In this document: in pieces, positions 10,265 through 20,651 of the stretch
Position numbering within the stretch: position 1 is the stretch's first letter
Layout of the letters: each line of letters begins with the position of its first letter
Source: Stenotrophomonas sp. SAU14A_NAIMI4_5
GTDB taxonomy: Bacteria; Pseudomonadota; Gammaproteobacteria; Xanthomonadales; Xanthomonadaceae
Assembly: GCF_003086795.1 (NCBI RefSeq)
Contig: NZ_CP026003.1
Location: forward strand, 3,026,579 to 3,090,578
Reading direction: 5' to 3'
DNA length: 64,000 bases
Made by a program: the position numbers and the translations under genes
The notes under the pieces: generated by a model
What the model saw: only the letters and a program-made list of their open reading frames with translations
Told to the model about the DNA's origin: nothing
The model's database searches: none

Positions 10265-10300
10265 AAAGAAAAACGCCTCCGAAGCAGGGCTTCGAAGGCG
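10265..10300 (-). terminator. Rho-independent terminator after tRNA-fMet
   Basis: The stem CGCC(T)TCGAAGC / GCTTCGGAGGCG is followed by TTTTTCTTT on the minus strand, 12 bp after the CCA end of the second initiator tRNA. It separates the tRNA transcript from the rimP operon. Confidence 0.9.
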
Positions 10301-10311
10301 ATCTCTTTACT

Positions 10312-10388
10312 TGGTAGCGGGGGCAGGATTTGAACCTGCGACCTTCGGGTTATGAGCCCGACGAGCTGCCAGACTGCTCCACCCCGCA
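10312..10388 (-). tRNA. Initiator tRNA-fMet (CAU), promoter-distal copy
   Basis: A 77-nt tRNA with encoded CCA. Initiator features: no Watson-Crick pair at 1-72 (U1 and U72), three G-C pairs in the anticodon stem (GGGCTCATAACCC), and the standard TTCAAATCC T-loop. Upstream of rimP-nusA, in the same relative position as metY in E. coli. Confidence 0.97.
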
Positions 10389-10471
10389 TCAGAAGCGGAA
10401 TTATGAGTGATAACTTCAAAACATGCAAGCTTTCCCTCATTCATCAAACCGGTTGGCGCCGATCTGAAGTT

Positions 10472-10548
10472 TGGTAGCGGGGGCAGGATTTGAACCTGCG
10501 ACCTTCGGGTTATGAGCCCGACGAGCTGCCAGACTGCTCCACCCCGCA
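10472..10548 (-). tRNA. Initiator tRNA-fMet (CAU), promoter-proximal copy
   Basis: Identical in sequence to the copy at 10312-10388 over all 77 nt and separated from it by 83 bp of unrelated spacer. Same U1/U72 mismatch and GGG/CCC anticodon stem. Confidence 0.97.
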
Positions 10549-10643
10549 CCGGAAGTGTTTGAACTGCTGCCCCGCTCTTTCGAGGAGGGCTACCGCAACG
10601 ATGTTCTGGCTGAACCGCTGCAGTGACAACTCAGGCTGCGCAT

Positions 10644-10672
10644 ATTACACGAATCGCGCAGCTTTGTGTCAA
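10644..10672 (-). promoter_or_regulatory. Strong sigma70 promoter of the initiator tRNA operon
   Basis: On the minus strand a perfect TTGACA (10667-10672) is 17 bp from TGTAAT (10644-10649), followed by a GC-rich discriminator (GCGCAGCC), as in stringently controlled stable-RNA promoters. It starts 4 bp before the nuoN stop region ends, so the tRNA operon is insulated from nuo only by this promoter. Confidence 0.85.
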
Positions 10673-10675
10673 CTT

Positions 10676-12142
10676 TTATGCAAGATGCGCAAATGCCTGC
10701 TGGCACCAGACCATGATCGGGTTCCAGGCCAGGCCCAGGGCCAGCAGCGCCAGGGCATTCACGCCCAGCACCACGCCCAGCACGCGGTCGTTGTTGCGCG
10801 GCATGGCCTCGCCCACCGGCTCATCGAAGTACATGACCTTGATGACGCGCAGGTAGTAGAAGCAGCCGACCACGGCACACAGGACGCCGAGGATGGCCAG
10901 CCACAGCAGGCCGCCGTTGACGGCAGCGCCGAGCACGGCCAGTTTGGTCCAGAAGCCCAGGAACGGCGGGATGCCGGCCAGCGACGCCATGATGCACAGC
11001 ACCAGGCCGGCCATCCACGGGTTGCGGGCGTTCAGGCCCTTGAAGTCCTCGATGTTCTCGGCTTCAAAGCCGGCGCGCGACAGGGCGATGATCGCACCGA
11101 AGGCGGCGGTGGACATGATGGCGTAGGCCAGTGCGTAGAACAGCGCGGCGGCATAGCCCTGAGCGCCGCCACCGGCGATGCCCATCAGCAGGAAGCCGAT
11201 GTGCGACACGGTGGAGAACGCCAGCATGCGCTTGAGATTGCTCTGCGCGATGGCCATCAGGTTGCCGATGACCAGCGACACGGCGGCCAGGCCGGCGATC
11301 AGCAGCTGCAGTTCAGTCGACAGCGGGCCCACGCCCATTTCCAGCAGGCGGTAAGCCATGCCGAAGGCGGCCAGCTTCGGTGCCGAGCTGATGAACAGCG
11401 CGATCGGCGCCGGCGCACCCTGGTACACGTCGGGCAGCCACATGTGGAACGGAGCGGCACCCAGCTTGAAGGCCACGCCGGCGATCATGAAGACCGCACC
11501 GGTGATCAGCAGCACGCGCTCATCCGAATGCGGGATGGCGGCCTGGATGGCATCCAGGTGCAGGCTGCCGGTGGCGCCGTAGATCAGCGACATGCCGTAC
11601 AGCAGCAGGCCCGAGGCCAGCGAACCGAGGACGATGTACTTCATCGCCGCTTCCGAGGCCAGGCCGCTGTCGCGGTTGCTGGCGACCAGTGCGTAGGAGC
11701 AGAGGGCCAGCAGTTCCAGGCCCAGGTAGACCATCAGCAGGCTGCCGGCCGAAACCAGGATCATCATGCCGGCGGTGCCGAACAGGATCAGCACCGGGAT
11801 CTCGCCCTGGAACAGGTTGCGGTCGCGCAGGTAGCGCCAGCCGTAGACCAGGGTCAGGCCGCTGAGCAGCACGATCCCGGTCTTCATCACGTCCGCGGCG
11901 GTATCGCGCACGAACATGCCGTGGAAGACCTCACCCTGCCCGCCCACGCCGGTGGCGAGCATGAACAGCACCACGGCCAGTGCAGCGACCGAGAACAGGT
12001 GGGTGACGATCTTGTTCCGGTTGCTGACGAACAGGTCGAGGATCATCAGGGCGAAGGCGCTGCCGATCAGCACCAGCTCGGGAGCGAGCGGTGGCAGGTC
12101 AGCGGCGGTCAATGGCAGCAGCGGCGAGGTGGTCATCATCAA
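10676..12142 (-). CDS. nuoN: NADH-quinone oxidoreductase subunit N
   Basis: A 488-residue, about 14-helix antiporter-like subunit of complex I in the inner membrane, one of three proton channels. It has the conserved Mrp-like core (YSTVSH-type segment FSTVSHIGFLLMG, and KLGAAPFHMWLPDVYQGAP with the key Lys and Pro). Last gene of the nuo operon, 9 bp after nuoM. The start MMMTTSPLLPLTAADL has two further in-frame ATGs, so the exact start is uncertain by 2 residues. Confidence 0.96.
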   Translation of the reverse strand: MMMTTSPLLPLTAADLPPLAPELVLIGSAFALMILDLFVSNRNKIVTHLFSVAALAVVLFMLATGVGGQGEVFHGMFVRDTAADVMKTGIVLLSGLTLVYGWRYLRDRNLFQGEIPVLILFGTAGMMILVSAGSLLMVYLGLELLALCSYALVASNRDSGLASEAAMKYIVLGSLASGLLLYGMSLIYGATGSLHLDAIQAAIPHSDERVLLITGAVFMIAGVAFKLGAAPFHMWLPDVYQGAPAPIALFISSAPKLAAFGMAYRLLEMGVGPLSTELQLLIAGLAAVSLVIGNLMAIAQSNLKRMLAFSTVSHIGFLLMGIAGGGAQGYAAALFYALAYAIMSTAAFGAIIALSRAGFEAENIEDFKGLNARNPWMAGLVLCIMASLAGIPPFLGFWTKLAVLGAAVNGGLLWLAILGVLCAVVGCFYYLRVIKVMYFDEPVGEAMPRNNDRVLGVVLGVNALALLALGLAWNPIMVWCQQAFAHLA

Positions 12143-12151
12143 ATCCTGGAA

Positions 12152-13660
12152 TTACAGCAGCTTGCTGGATGCGATCTGCATCGCCAGCTTCGCGATCGAG
12201 GGCTCCATCAGGTCGGTCAGCGGCTTGGGGTAGATGCCCAGCGCCAGCACGCCGATGGCGAACACGCTCAGCAGCGCCCATTCGCGGCCGTTGATGTCCT
12301 TCAGTTCGGCCACGTGGCTGTTGGCCACTTCGCCGAAGAAGATGCGCTTGTACAGCCACAGGGTGTAAGCCGCACCGATGATCAGGGTGGTGGCGGCGCC
12401 CAGGGCGATCCACGGATTGCGCTGGAACGCAGCCAGGATGACCATGAATTCACCGGCGAAACCACTGGTGCCCGGCAGGCCGGCATTGGCCATGAAGAAC
12501 AGCATGGCGAAGGTGGCGAACCACGGCATCACGTTGACCACGCCGCCGTAATCGGCGATGCGGCGGCTGTGCATGCGGTCGTACAGCACGCCGACGCAGG
12601 AGAACATCGCACCGGACACGAAGCCGTGCGAGATCATCTGCACCATGGCGCCCTGCAGGCCCAGGCGGGCTGCATCGGCGTTGCCGGCTTCACGCACCAG
12701 CCACAGGGCGATGAAGGTACCCAGGGTGACGAAGCCCATGTGCGCGATCGACGAATAGGCGATCAGCTTCTTCATGTCGTCCTGCACCAGAGCGACCAGG
12801 CCGACGTAGATCACCGCGATCAGCGACAGGGCGATCACCAGCCAGGCCCATTCGTTGGACGCATCCGGAACGATCGGCAGGTTGAAGCGCAGGAAGCCGT
12901 AGCCACCGATCTTCAGGGCGATGGCGGCCAGGATCACCGAACCGGCGGTCGGCGCTTCCACGTGGGCGTCCGGCAGCCAGGTGTGCACCGGGAACATCGG
13001 CACCTTGACCGCGAAGGCGATCAGGAAGGCGAAGAAGATCCAGGTCTGTTCCTTGGCGCTCAGCGGCAGCGCGTACAGGTCGGCCAGCTGGAAGCTGCCA
13101 CCCTTCATGTACAGGTAGATCAGCGCCACCAGCATCAGCACCGAGCCGAGGAAGGTGTACAGGAAGAACTTCATCGCGGCGTAGATGCGGCGCGGGCCGC
13201 CCCAGACACCGATGATGAGGAACATCGGGATCAGCATCGCCTCGAAGAACACGTAGAACAGCATCGCGTCCGTGGCCGAGAAGATGCCGACGGTGACGCC
13301 TTCCAGGATCAGGAAGGCCGCCACGTACTGGTTCACGCGCTTGTCGATCGCGCTCCAGGCACCCAGCAGGGCCAGCACGCCGACCAGGGTGGTCAGCAGG
13401 ATCAGCGCGATGGCGATGCCATCCACGCCCAGGTTGTAGCCGATCTTGTACGCCGGGATCCACGCATGGGTCTCGACGAACTGCATGCCATCGGCAGCCG
13501 GGTTGTAGCCGCCGAGCAGCGAGAGACTCGCAACGAAGGTCAGCAGCGCCACGCCGATCGACGCCCAGCGGGCGGTCTGCGCATCACGGATCGCAAGGAT
13601 CAGGGCACCGCCGAGGATCGGCAGCCAGATGAGGACACTGAGTAGGGGCCAGTTCGACAC
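12152..13660 (-). CDS. nuoM: NADH-quinone oxidoreductase subunit M
   Basis: A 502-residue antiporter-like complex I membrane subunit. Recognised by the N-terminal GVDGIAIALILLTTL, the FYVFFEAMLIPMFLIIGVWGG segment with the essential Glu of helix 5, the KVPMFPVHTWLPDAHVEAPT loop, and YSSIAHMGFVTLG. Length is usual. It starts 23 bp after the nuoL stop. Confidence 0.97.
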   Translation of the reverse strand: MSNWPLLSVLIWLPILGGALILAIRDAQTARWASIGVALLTFVASLSLLGGYNPAADGMQFVETHAWIPAYKIGYNLGVDGIAIALILLTTLVGVLALLGAWSAIDKRVNQYVAAFLILEGVTVGIFSATDAMLFYVFFEAMLIPMFLIIGVWGGPRRIYAAMKFFLYTFLGSVLMLVALIYLYMKGGSFQLADLYALPLSAKEQTWIFFAFLIAFAVKVPMFPVHTWLPDAHVEAPTAGSVILAAIALKIGGYGFLRFNLPIVPDASNEWAWLVIALSLIAVIYVGLVALVQDDMKKLIAYSSIAHMGFVTLGTFIALWLVREAGNADAARLGLQGAMVQMISHGFVSGAMFSCVGVLYDRMHSRRIADYGGVVNVMPWFATFAMLFFMANAGLPGTSGFAGEFMVILAAFQRNPWIALGAATTLIIGAAYTLWLYKRIFFGEVANSHVAELKDINGREWALLSVFAIGVLALGIYPKPLTDLMEPSIAKLAMQIASSKLL

Positions 13661-13683
13661 GTCTTCTTATTCCGTACAGGTCA

Positions 13684-15855
13684 TCAACGCAGGTAATGCA
13701 TCAGCACGCCCAGGAGGGCAATCAGGCCGATGATCATCGCGAAGGCGTAGTGATAGAGGAAACCGGATTGGGTACGACGCAGCACGCCGGCTGCGACGTC
13801 CACAACACGTGCCGAGAGATTGACCACGCCGTCGACGATGTTGCTGTCGATCCAGCGAGCGACCTTGCCGAGCTTGACGCTGCCACCGGCAAAACCGTCG
13901 ATCCACAGCTTGTCGAAGCCGTACTTGTTTTCCAGCACCGAGACCAGCGGAGCGAAGGTCTTGCGGGCCTTGCCCGACAGGTCCGGCTTCCACAGGTAGA
14001 ACAGCGCGGCCAGCAGGAAGCCCGCCAGGGTCAGCCAGAACGGCGGCAGCATCATGCCGTGCAGGGCGAACTTGACCGGACCATGGAACTCCTCGCCGAG
14101 GAAGGCCACGGTGTTCTTGGCCGGATCGTAGAAATCGACGATGCCGGTGAAGAACGTGGTCGCCTGGCCCTTGATCGCCTCGTGGGCGTGGTGGCCGGCC
14201 CAGTCGGTGCCGTGCAGCATCGGACCGATGCTGAAGAAACCGATGGCGATCGACGGGATGGCCAGCAGGATCAGCGGCAGGGTCACCACCCACGGGGTTT
14301 CGTGCGGCTCATGCGGACCGTGGCCATGGCCGTGGTCGTCATGGGCATCGCCGTGGTGCGCATCGGCGTGATGGGCATCGGCGGCATGATGGTCGTCATG
14401 GCCGTGGTCATCGTGGTGCGCGTCACGGAAGCGCTCCGGACCATGGAAGGTCAGGAACAGCAGGCGGAAGCTGTAGAAGCTGGTCACCAGCACGCCACCC
14501 AGCACTGCCCAGTAGCCATAGGTGGCCACCCAGGTGTTCTGCATGTGGGCGTGGATCTCGGCGGCCTCGATGATGGTGTCCTTCGAGTAGAAGCCGGAGA
14601 AGAACGGCGTACCGACCAGGGCCAGGGTACCGATCCACATGGTGACGAAGGTGATCGGCATGTACTTGCGCAGGCCGCCCATCTTGCGCATGTCCTGCTC
14701 GTGGTGCATCGCGATGATGACCGAGCCGGCACCCAGGAACAGCAGCGCCTTGAAGAAGGCGTGGGTCATCAGGTGGAACACGGCGGCCGAGTAGGCCGAC
14801 ACGCCCAGCGCCACGGTCATGTAGCCGAGCTGGGACAGCGTCGAGTACGCGACCACGCGCTTGATGTCGTTCTGCACGATGCCGATCAGGCCGGTGAAGA
14901 ACGCGGTGGTGGCACCGATGAAGAGAATGAAGTTCAGCGCGGTCTGCGACAGCTCGAACAGCGGCGACATGCGGGTGACCATGAAGATACCGGCGGTCAC
15001 CATCGTCGCGGCGTGGATCAGTGCCGAGATCGGGGTTGGGCCTTCCATCGAATCCGGCAACCACACGTGCAGCGGAACCTGGGCCGATTTGCCCATGGCG
15101 CCAATGAACAGGCAGATGCAGATGACGGTGGCGATCGACCAGACAACCGGGTCGCTCAGCAGCTGCATGCCGAACACGGTGCCGTCCCAGATCTGCATCT
15201 TGGCTTCGGGGCTGGCCAGGGCGCCGGCCTGCGAGAAGACCTGCGAGTAGTCCAGGGTGCCGAACACCCACAGCACGCCGGCGATGCCGAGCAGGAAGCC
15301 AAAGTCACCGACGCGGTTGACCAGGAACGCCTTCATGTTGGCGAAGATCGCGGTCGGGCGCTTGAACCAGAAGCCGATCAGCAGGTACGACACCAGGCCC
15401 ACCGCTTCCCAGCCGAAGAACAGCTGCAGGAAGTTGTTGCTCATCACCAGGGTGAGCATCGAGAAGGTGAACAGCGAGATGTAGCTGAAGAAGCGCTGGT
15501 AGCCCGGGTCTTCTTCCATGTAGCCGATGGTGTAGATGTGGACCAGCAGCGACACGAAGGTCACCACCACCATCATCATCGCGGTCAGCTTGTCGACCAT
15601 GAAGCCGACATGGGCCGAGTACTGGCCGACTTCGAAGAAGGTGTACAGGTTCTGGTTGAACGGCTGTGCACCGCCCCAGACCAGCTGGTACAGCGTGTAC
15701 ATCGACAGGGCGCAGCTGATGGCCACGCCGAGGATGGTGACGGTCTGGGCGCCGAAGCGCTTGACCTGGCGACCGAACAGGCCGGCGATGATGCTGCCGA
15801 ACAGCGGTGCAAGCACCACTGCGATCAACAGACTCTTGGAGAGAGTGATTTCCAT
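13684..15855 (-). CDS. nuoL: NADH-quinone oxidoreductase subunit L
   Basis: A 723-residue distal proton-pumping subunit with the long lateral helix at the C terminus. Conserved segments: FFGWEAVGLVSYLLIGFW, KSAQVPLHVWLPDSMEGPTP, and YSTLSQLGYMTVALG. It is longer than E. coli NuoL (about 613) partly because residues about 475-515 form a block of His, Asp and Gly (repeated DAHH and HDDHGH units) in a loop between transmembrane helices. The block has no clear role in complex I chemistry. Confidence 0.97.
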   Translation of the reverse strand: MEITLSKSLLIAVVLAPLFGSIIAGLFGRQVKRFGAQTVTILGVAISCALSMYTLYQLVWGGAQPFNQNLYTFFEVGQYSAHVGFMVDKLTAMMMVVVTFVSLLVHIYTIGYMEEDPGYQRFFSYISLFTFSMLTLVMSNNFLQLFFGWEAVGLVSYLLIGFWFKRPTAIFANMKAFLVNRVGDFGFLLGIAGVLWVFGTLDYSQVFSQAGALASPEAKMQIWDGTVFGMQLLSDPVVWSIATVICICLFIGAMGKSAQVPLHVWLPDSMEGPTPISALIHAATMVTAGIFMVTRMSPLFELSQTALNFILFIGATTAFFTGLIGIVQNDIKRVVAYSTLSQLGYMTVALGVSAYSAAVFHLMTHAFFKALLFLGAGSVIIAMHHEQDMRKMGGLRKYMPITFVTMWIGTLALVGTPFFSGFYSKDTIIEAAEIHAHMQNTWVATYGYWAVLGGVLVTSFYSFRLLFLTFHGPERFRDAHHDDHGHDDHHAADAHHADAHHGDAHDDHGHGHGPHEPHETPWVVTLPLILLAIPSIAIGFFSIGPMLHGTDWAGHHAHEAIKGQATTFFTGIVDFYDPAKNTVAFLGEEFHGPVKFALHGMMLPPFWLTLAGFLLAALFYLWKPDLSGKARKTFAPLVSVLENKYGFDKLWIDGFAGGSVKLGKVARWIDSNIVDGVVNLSARVVDVAAGVLRRTQSGFLYHYAFAMIIGLIALLGVLMHYLR

Positions 15856-15862
15856 CTGTGGA

Positions 15863-16168
15863 TCAGCCCTTCAGCGAATCGACTTCGCCGACATTGATAG
15901 TGCGGCGTGTACGGAACAGGGTCACCAGGATCGCCAGGCCGATGGCGGCCTCGGCTGCGGCGACGGTCAGGATGAAGAACACGAACAGCTGACCCGACGG
16001 ATCGCCCAGCTGGCGCGAGAACCCGACGAAGTTGATGTTCACCGACAGCAGCATCAACTCGATGGACATCAGCAGGACGATGATGTTCTTGCGGTTGAGG
16101 AAGATACCGGCAAGGCTGATGCAGAACAGCACCGCGCCCAGCGCCAGGATGTGGCCGAGAGTGATCAT
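15863..16168 (-). CDS. nuoK: NADH-quinone oxidoreductase subunit K
   Basis: A 101-residue, three-helix complex I subunit of normal length. The membrane glutamates needed for proton transfer are present in [14 protein letters not shown] and [13 protein letters not shown]. Its start overlaps the nuoJ stop by 4 bp, which suggests coupled translation. Confidence 0.97.
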   Translation of the reverse strand: MITLGHILALGAVLFCISLAGIFLNRKNIIVLLMSIELMLLSVNINFVGFSRQLGDPSGQLFVFFILTVAAAEAAIGLAILVTLFRTRRTINVGEVDSLKG

Positions 16169-16824
16169 GCCTGGGTCTCCTCGTCGCCCGCGACCGGCTT
16201 GGTGTTGGTGTGGACCAGCGGCTGTTCGGCGTCCATCTTGACCACGCGCAGACGCTGCGAGGCCTTGACCATGGTCTGGTCACCCGGGTTCTGGCTCTTC
16301 ACACCGGTGCGGCGACGCAGGGTCAGCATGACGGCGGCGACCACGGCCACGGTCAGGATGACGGCGGCGAACTCGAACGGCAGCAGGAACTCGGTGAACA
16401 GGCTGCGTGCCAGCCAGGTGATGTTGGACGTGTCCGCGGCCAGGGCGGCAGCGTTGTCCGCCGGGAAGGCGTTGACCGCCCTGCCCTTCACCCCGATCAG
16501 GATCAGCATCTGCACCAGCATGGCCACGGCCACGATCAGGCCGACCGGCAGGTAGCGCACCCAGCCCTCACGCAGGTTAGTGGGATCGATGTCGAGCATC
16601 ATCACCACGAACAGGAACAGCACCATCACCGCGCCGACGTAGACCAGCACCAGGGCGACACCGAGGAACTCGGCACCGACCAGCAGCCACACGCAGGCGA
16701 TGGAGAAGAAGGTCAGCACCAGGCAGAGCACGGCGTGAACCGGGTTGCGCACGCTGATCACCGCACCGGCCGAAACCGTTGCCGCGATGGCGAACACCCA
16801 GAAAGCGATATTTACCCAATCCAT
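16165..16824 (-). CDS. nuoJ: NADH-quinone oxidoreductase subunit J
   Basis: A 219-residue five-helix complex I subunit. The N-terminal half has the conserved [17 protein letters not shown] and [20 protein letters not shown] segments, which include the pi-bulge helix 3 region. A cytoplasmic-type hydrophilic tail of about 45 residues follows the last helix. It starts 9 bp after the nuoI stop. Confidence 0.96.
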   Translation of the reverse strand: MDWVNIAFWVFAIAATVSAGAVISVRNPVHAVLCLVLTFFSIACVWLLVGAEFLGVALVLVYVGAVMVLFLFVVMMLDIDPTNLREGWVRYLPVGLIVAVAMLVQMLILIGVKGRAVNAFPADNAAALAADTSNITWLARSLFTEFLLPFEFAAVILTVAVVAAVMLTLRRRTGVKSQNPGDQTMVKASQRLRVVKMDAEQPLVHTNTKPVAGDEETQA

Positions 16825-16833
16825 CTCTCGACC

Positions 16834-17325
16834 TCAGCGGTAAGCGGCATCGGCGGCACGACGCTCGGCGATCTCGTTTTCGAGACGATCGCCAAGGGCC
16901 AGCAGCTGCGGCTTGGTAACGATGTTTTCGCCACGGTTCTCGAAGTGGTACTCGAGGATGTGGGTTTCGACGATCGAGTCCACCGGGCAGCTTTCTTCGC
17001 AGAAGCCGCAGAAGATGCACTTGAACAGATCGATGTCGTAGCGCGTGGTACGGCGGGTGCCGTCCTCGCGCTTGGCCGAGTCGATGGTGATGGCCAGTGC
17101 CGGGCACACCGCTTCGCACAGCTTGCAGGCGATGCAGCGCTCTTCACCGTTAGGGTAACGGCGCAGGGCGTGCAGGCCACGGAAGCGCGGCGACTGCGGG
17201 AACTTCTCCATCGGGTACATCATCGTGTACTTCGGCTTGAAGCTGTACTTCAGCGTCAGCCAGAGACCGGCCAGCAGTTCGAGCAGCAGCAGGCTCTTGA
17301 AGTAATGGGTAATCCTGTTCATCAC
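16834..17325 (-). CDS. nuoI: NADH-quinone oxidoreductase subunit I
   Basis: A 163-residue peripheral-arm subunit that carries clusters N6a and N6b. Two ferredoxin motifs are seen: [16 protein letters not shown] and [16 protein letters not shown]. Length and the C-terminal [15 protein letters not shown] fit the family. Its start abuts the nuoH stop with no gap. Confidence 0.98.
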   Translation of the reverse strand: MMNRITHYFKSLLLLELLAGLWLTLKYSFKPKYTMMYPMEKFPQSPRFRGLHALRRYPNGEERCIACKLCEAVCPALAITIDSAKREDGTRRTTRYDIDLFKCIFCGFCEESCPVDSIVETHILEYHFENRGENIVTKPQLLALGDRLENEIAERRAADAAYR

Positions 17326-18420
17326 TTAGACGCCCTTTTGAATCACGCCGAAGAACACCATGACGGCGGTAACCGCGATCCACAGAATGGCCAGCGGGAT
17401 GAAGACCTTCCAGCCCAGGCGCATGATCTGGTCATAGCGGAAGCGCGGGAAGCTGGCACGGAACCAGATGTAGGCACTGGCGAAGAAGAACACCTTGACG
17501 AACAGCCACGGTGCACCGCCCTTCCAGATCCAGTCGACCAGCGGCGAGACATCGCCGAAGTCCGCCCAGCCCTGGATCGGGCTCAGCCAGCCGCCGAGGA
17601 AGAAGATCGAGATCAGGAAGCTGATCAGGATCATGTTCGCGTATTCGGCCAGGAAGAACAGGGCGAAGGCACCGCCGGAGTATTCGACCATGTGGCCGGC
17701 GACGATTTCCGATTCGCCTTCCACCACGTCGAACGGAGCGCGGTTGGTTTCAGCCACGCCCGACACCCAGTAGATGACGAACAGCGGGAACAGCGGGATC
17801 AGGAACCAGTCGAAGAAGCCGGAGCTGCCGGCCTGGGCCATCACGATGCTGCTCAGGTTCAGGCTGCCCGAAGCGATCATCACGCCGACCAGGGCGAAGC
17901 CCATCGCGATTTCGTAGCTGATCATCTGCGCCGAGGCGCGCATGGCACCCAGGAACGCGTACTTCGAGTTGGATGCCCAACCGGCCAGGATGATGCCGTA
18001 GATGCCCAGCGAGGTCATCGCCAGCAGGTACAGCAGGCCGGCGTTGGCGTTGGACAGCACGATCTGCGAGTCGAAGGGCACCACCGACCAGGCGGCAAAC
18101 GCCGGGGCCAGGGTGATCAGCGGCGCGAGCAGGAAGATCGCCTTGTTGGCGCTGCTCGGCTGCAGGACTTCCTTGAACAGCAGCTTGAAGACGTCGGCGA
18201 AGGCCTGGAAGATGCCCATGCCCACGTACATCGGGCCGTGGCGGACGTGCATCCAGCCGATCAGCTTGCGTTCCCAGACCACGTAGAAGGCCACCGAGAC
18301 GATCACCGGCACGGCGATCACCAGGATCTTCAGGATGATCCAGATCAGCGCGCCGATATCACCGAGGGCAAGCAGCCACTGGTGCAGCGGGTCGACCGCG
18401 TTCAACAGCAATTCGTTCAT
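17326..18420 (-). CDS. nuoH: NADH-quinone oxidoreductase subunit H
   Basis: A 364-residue eight-helix membrane subunit that forms the quinone chamber with NuoB and NuoD. Family motifs: [19 protein letters not shown], the charged loop [20 protein letters not shown] with its key glutamates, and [19 protein letters not shown]. It overlaps the nuoG stop by 4 bp. Confidence 0.98.
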   Translation of the reverse strand: MNELLLNAVDPLHQWLLALGDIGALIWIILKILVIAVPVIVSVAFYVVWERKLIGWMHVRHGPMYVGMGIFQAFADVFKLLFKEVLQPSSANKAIFLLAPLITLAPAFAAWSVVPFDSQIVLSNANAGLLYLLAMTSLGIYGIILAGWASNSKYAFLGAMRASAQMISYEIAMGFALVGVMIASGSLNLSSIVMAQAGSSGFFDWFLIPLFPLFVIYWVSGVAETNRAPFDVVEGESEIVAGHMVEYSGGAFALFFLAEYANMILISFLISIFFLGGWLSPIQGWADFGDVSPLVDWIWKGGAPWLFVKVFFFASAYIWFRASFPRFRYDQIMRLGWKVFIPLAILWIAVTAVMVFFGVIQKGV

Positions 18421-20651
18421 GCAGCCACCACCGATACGCGAGCGGCACCCAGCGGCGCGGTCGCGCCGTGGCCCGATTCAATCCAGACCGAACCCGCAGC
18501 GACGCGGGCGTCGACCACCACCGGCAGGGTGGCCTTGCCGGCATCGGTGCCGACCTTGGCCATCTGCCCTTCCTGCAGCTGCAGGCGCGCGGCATCGTCA
18601 GCGTTCAGCACGATGCGCGGGGCGTTGTTCAGCGGATGCGACTGCAGCGCCGGCGCGCGACGGACCACCGCATCGGTGCGGTAGATCGCAGCGGTCGAAG
18701 CCACTTCCAGGCCTTCGCCGGCAACGGCCGGCTGGGCCGAGGCCGCCACGGCGACCGACACCGGCGCCAGGCTGGCACGCAGGCCGGCCAGGTCGGTGAA
18801 GTCGAAACCGGCCAGCGCCATGTCGCCGCCCAGTGCGCGCAGCACGCGCCAGCCCTCGCGGGCCTCGCCCGGCAGCTTGCCGCCGGCACGGGCCGACTGC
18901 TCGCGACCATCGAGGTTGGTCAGGGTGGCGTCGATTTCCGGCAGCGCGCCGATCGGCAGGATGACGTCGGCAACGTCGCGGGTGGAGACGCAGGCGAACT
19001 GGCTGAAGGCCACCACCTTGGCACCGACCAGCGCCTTGCGCGCGGCCGGGGCATCGGCGAAGTCCAGGCCCGGCTCGAGGCCGTACACCACGTAGGCCTG
19101 GCGCGGCTGCGCCAGCATGGTGGCCACGTCCTTGCCAGCCGGCAGCACGCCGGCGCGGGTCAGGCCCACGGCATTGGCGCCCTGCGGGATGCGGCACAGC
19201 TTGGCACCGGTGGCGGCAGCGAAATCACGCGCAGCGGCGCGGATCGCGGCGGCCTGCGGGTGGTTCTCGGCGATGCCACCGACGATCAGCACGGTGTTGG
19301 TACCGCCCTGCACTGCCGAACGCAGTTCTTCGCTGGCCAGCGCGTCGACGAACTTCGACGGGGCAACGATCTGCTTGCCGGCGATGCTGAAGGCGAAGTC
19401 GAAGTCCACCGGGTTGACGACGTGGATCTTCGCGCCCCTGGTGGTCTGCGCCTTGCGCAGGCGGGCGTGCAGCAGCGGCAGTTCGTGGCGGATGTTGCTG
19501 CCCAGAACGACGATGCGGTCGGCGCCTTCGATCTCGGCCAGCGGCAGGCCGAACACTTCGGCGGTTGCTGCGTCGGAGAAATCGCGGTTGTTGATGCGGT
19601 GGTCGATGTTGTTCGAGCCCAGGCCCTTGGCCAGGCGGGCCAGCAGCGCGCCTTCCTCGTTGGAGGTCGACGGGTGCACCAGCACGCCCAGGTGGTCACC
19701 CTGGTGGGCCTTGAGGATCTCGGCGGCCGCAGCCAGGCCTTCGGCCCAGCTCACTTCCTTCCACTCGCCGTTGACCTTGCGCAGCGGCTTGACCGCACGG
19801 TCTTCGCTGTACAGGCCCTGGTGCGAGTAGCGGTCACGGTCGGACAGCCAGCACTCGTTCACGGCTTCGTTGTCGCGCGGCACGGTACGCAGCACTTCGC
19901 CGCGACGCACGTGCAGGAACAGGTTCGAACCCATGGCGTCGTGGTAGCCCAGCGATTCGCGCGCGGTCAGTTCCCACGGACGGGCGCGGAACTGGAACAC
20001 CTTGTTGGTCAGCGCGCCGACCGGGCAGACGTCGACGACGTTGCCGGACAGCTCGGTGGTCAGCGGCTTGCCGTCGTAGGTACCGATCTGCAGGTTCTCG
20101 CCGCGGTACATGCCACCCAGTTCGTAGGTGCCTGCCACGTCGGCGGTGAAGCGCACGCAGCGGGTGCACTGGATGCAGCGGGTCATCTCGGTGGCGACCA
20201 GCGGACCCATGTCCTCGTCCGGCACCACGCGCTTGCGCTCGTTGAAGCGGCTGACCGAACGGCCATAGCCCAGCGAAACGTCCTGCAGCTCGCACTCGCC
20301 GCCCTGGTCGCAGATCGGGCAGTCCAGCGGATGGTTGATGAGCAGGAACTCCATCACCGAACGCTGGAACTTGAGCGCCTTCTCACTGCGGGTGGCGACC
20401 TTCATGCCGTCCATCACCGGGGTGGCGCAGGCCGGCGCCGGCTTCGGCGACTTCTCCACGTCCACCAGGCACATGCGGCAGTTGGCAGCGATCGGCAGCT
20501 TCTCGTGGTAGCAGAAGCGCGGAATGGAGATGCCGGCCTTGTCGGCGGCCTGGATGATCATCGAGCCCTTGGGCACGACCAGCGACTTGCCATCGATCTC
20601 GATGGTGACGTGATCGGGTGGGACGCTCGGATTTACGGGTTGCGCGCTCAT
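18417..20651 (-). CDS. nuoG: NADH-quinone oxidoreductase subunit G
   Basis: A 744-residue iron-sulfur subunit of the NADH-oxidising arm. The N-terminal [2Fe-2S] ferredoxin domain ([19 protein letters not shown]), the His-Cys3 site and [14 protein letters not shown] region, and the double [4Fe-4S] motif ([10 protein letters not shown], then [10 protein letters not shown]) are present. The rest is a molybdopterin oxidoreductase-like domain without a need for the cofactor. It overlaps the nuoF stop by 4 bp. Confidence 0.97.
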   Translation of the reverse strand: MSAQPVNPSVPPDHVTIEIDGKSLVVPKGSMIIQAADKAGISIPRFCYHEKLPIAANCRMCLVDVEKSPKPAPACATPVMDGMKVATRSEKALKFQRSVMEFLLINHPLDCPICDQGGECELQDVSLGYGRSVSRFNERKRVVPDEDMGPLVATEMTRCIQCTRCVRFTADVAGTYELGGMYRGENLQIGTYDGKPLTTELSGNVVDVCPVGALTNKVFQFRARPWELTARESLGYHDAMGSNLFLHVRRGEVLRTVPRDNEAVNECWLSDRDRYSHQGLYSEDRAVKPLRKVNGEWKEVSWAEGLAAAAEILKAHQGDHLGVLVHPSTSNEEGALLARLAKGLGSNNIDHRINNRDFSDAATAEVFGLPLAEIEGADRIVVLGSNIRHELPLLHARLRKAQTTRGAKIHVVNPVDFDFAFSIAGKQIVAPSKFVDALASEELRSAVQGGTNTVLIVGGIAENHPQAAAIRAAARDFAAATGAKLCRIPQGANAVGLTRAGVLPAGKDVATMLAQPRQAYVVYGLEPGLDFADAPAARKALVGAKVVAFSQFACVSTRDVADVILPIGALPEIDATLTNLDGREQSARAGGKLPGEAREGWRVLRALGGDMALAGFDFTDLAGLRASLAPVSVAVAASAQPAVAGEGLEVASTAAIYRTDAVVRRAPALQSHPLNNAPRIVLNADDAARLQLQEGQMAKVGTDAGKATLPVVVDARVAAGSVWIESGHGATAPLGAARVSVVAA

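Noticed and set aside
10490..13645. Long plus-strand frame opposite nuoN and nuoM, and similar ones opposite nuoL, nuoG and the giant ATPase
   Set aside because: All are antisense reading of conserved genes with biased third positions; no start context or homology signs.
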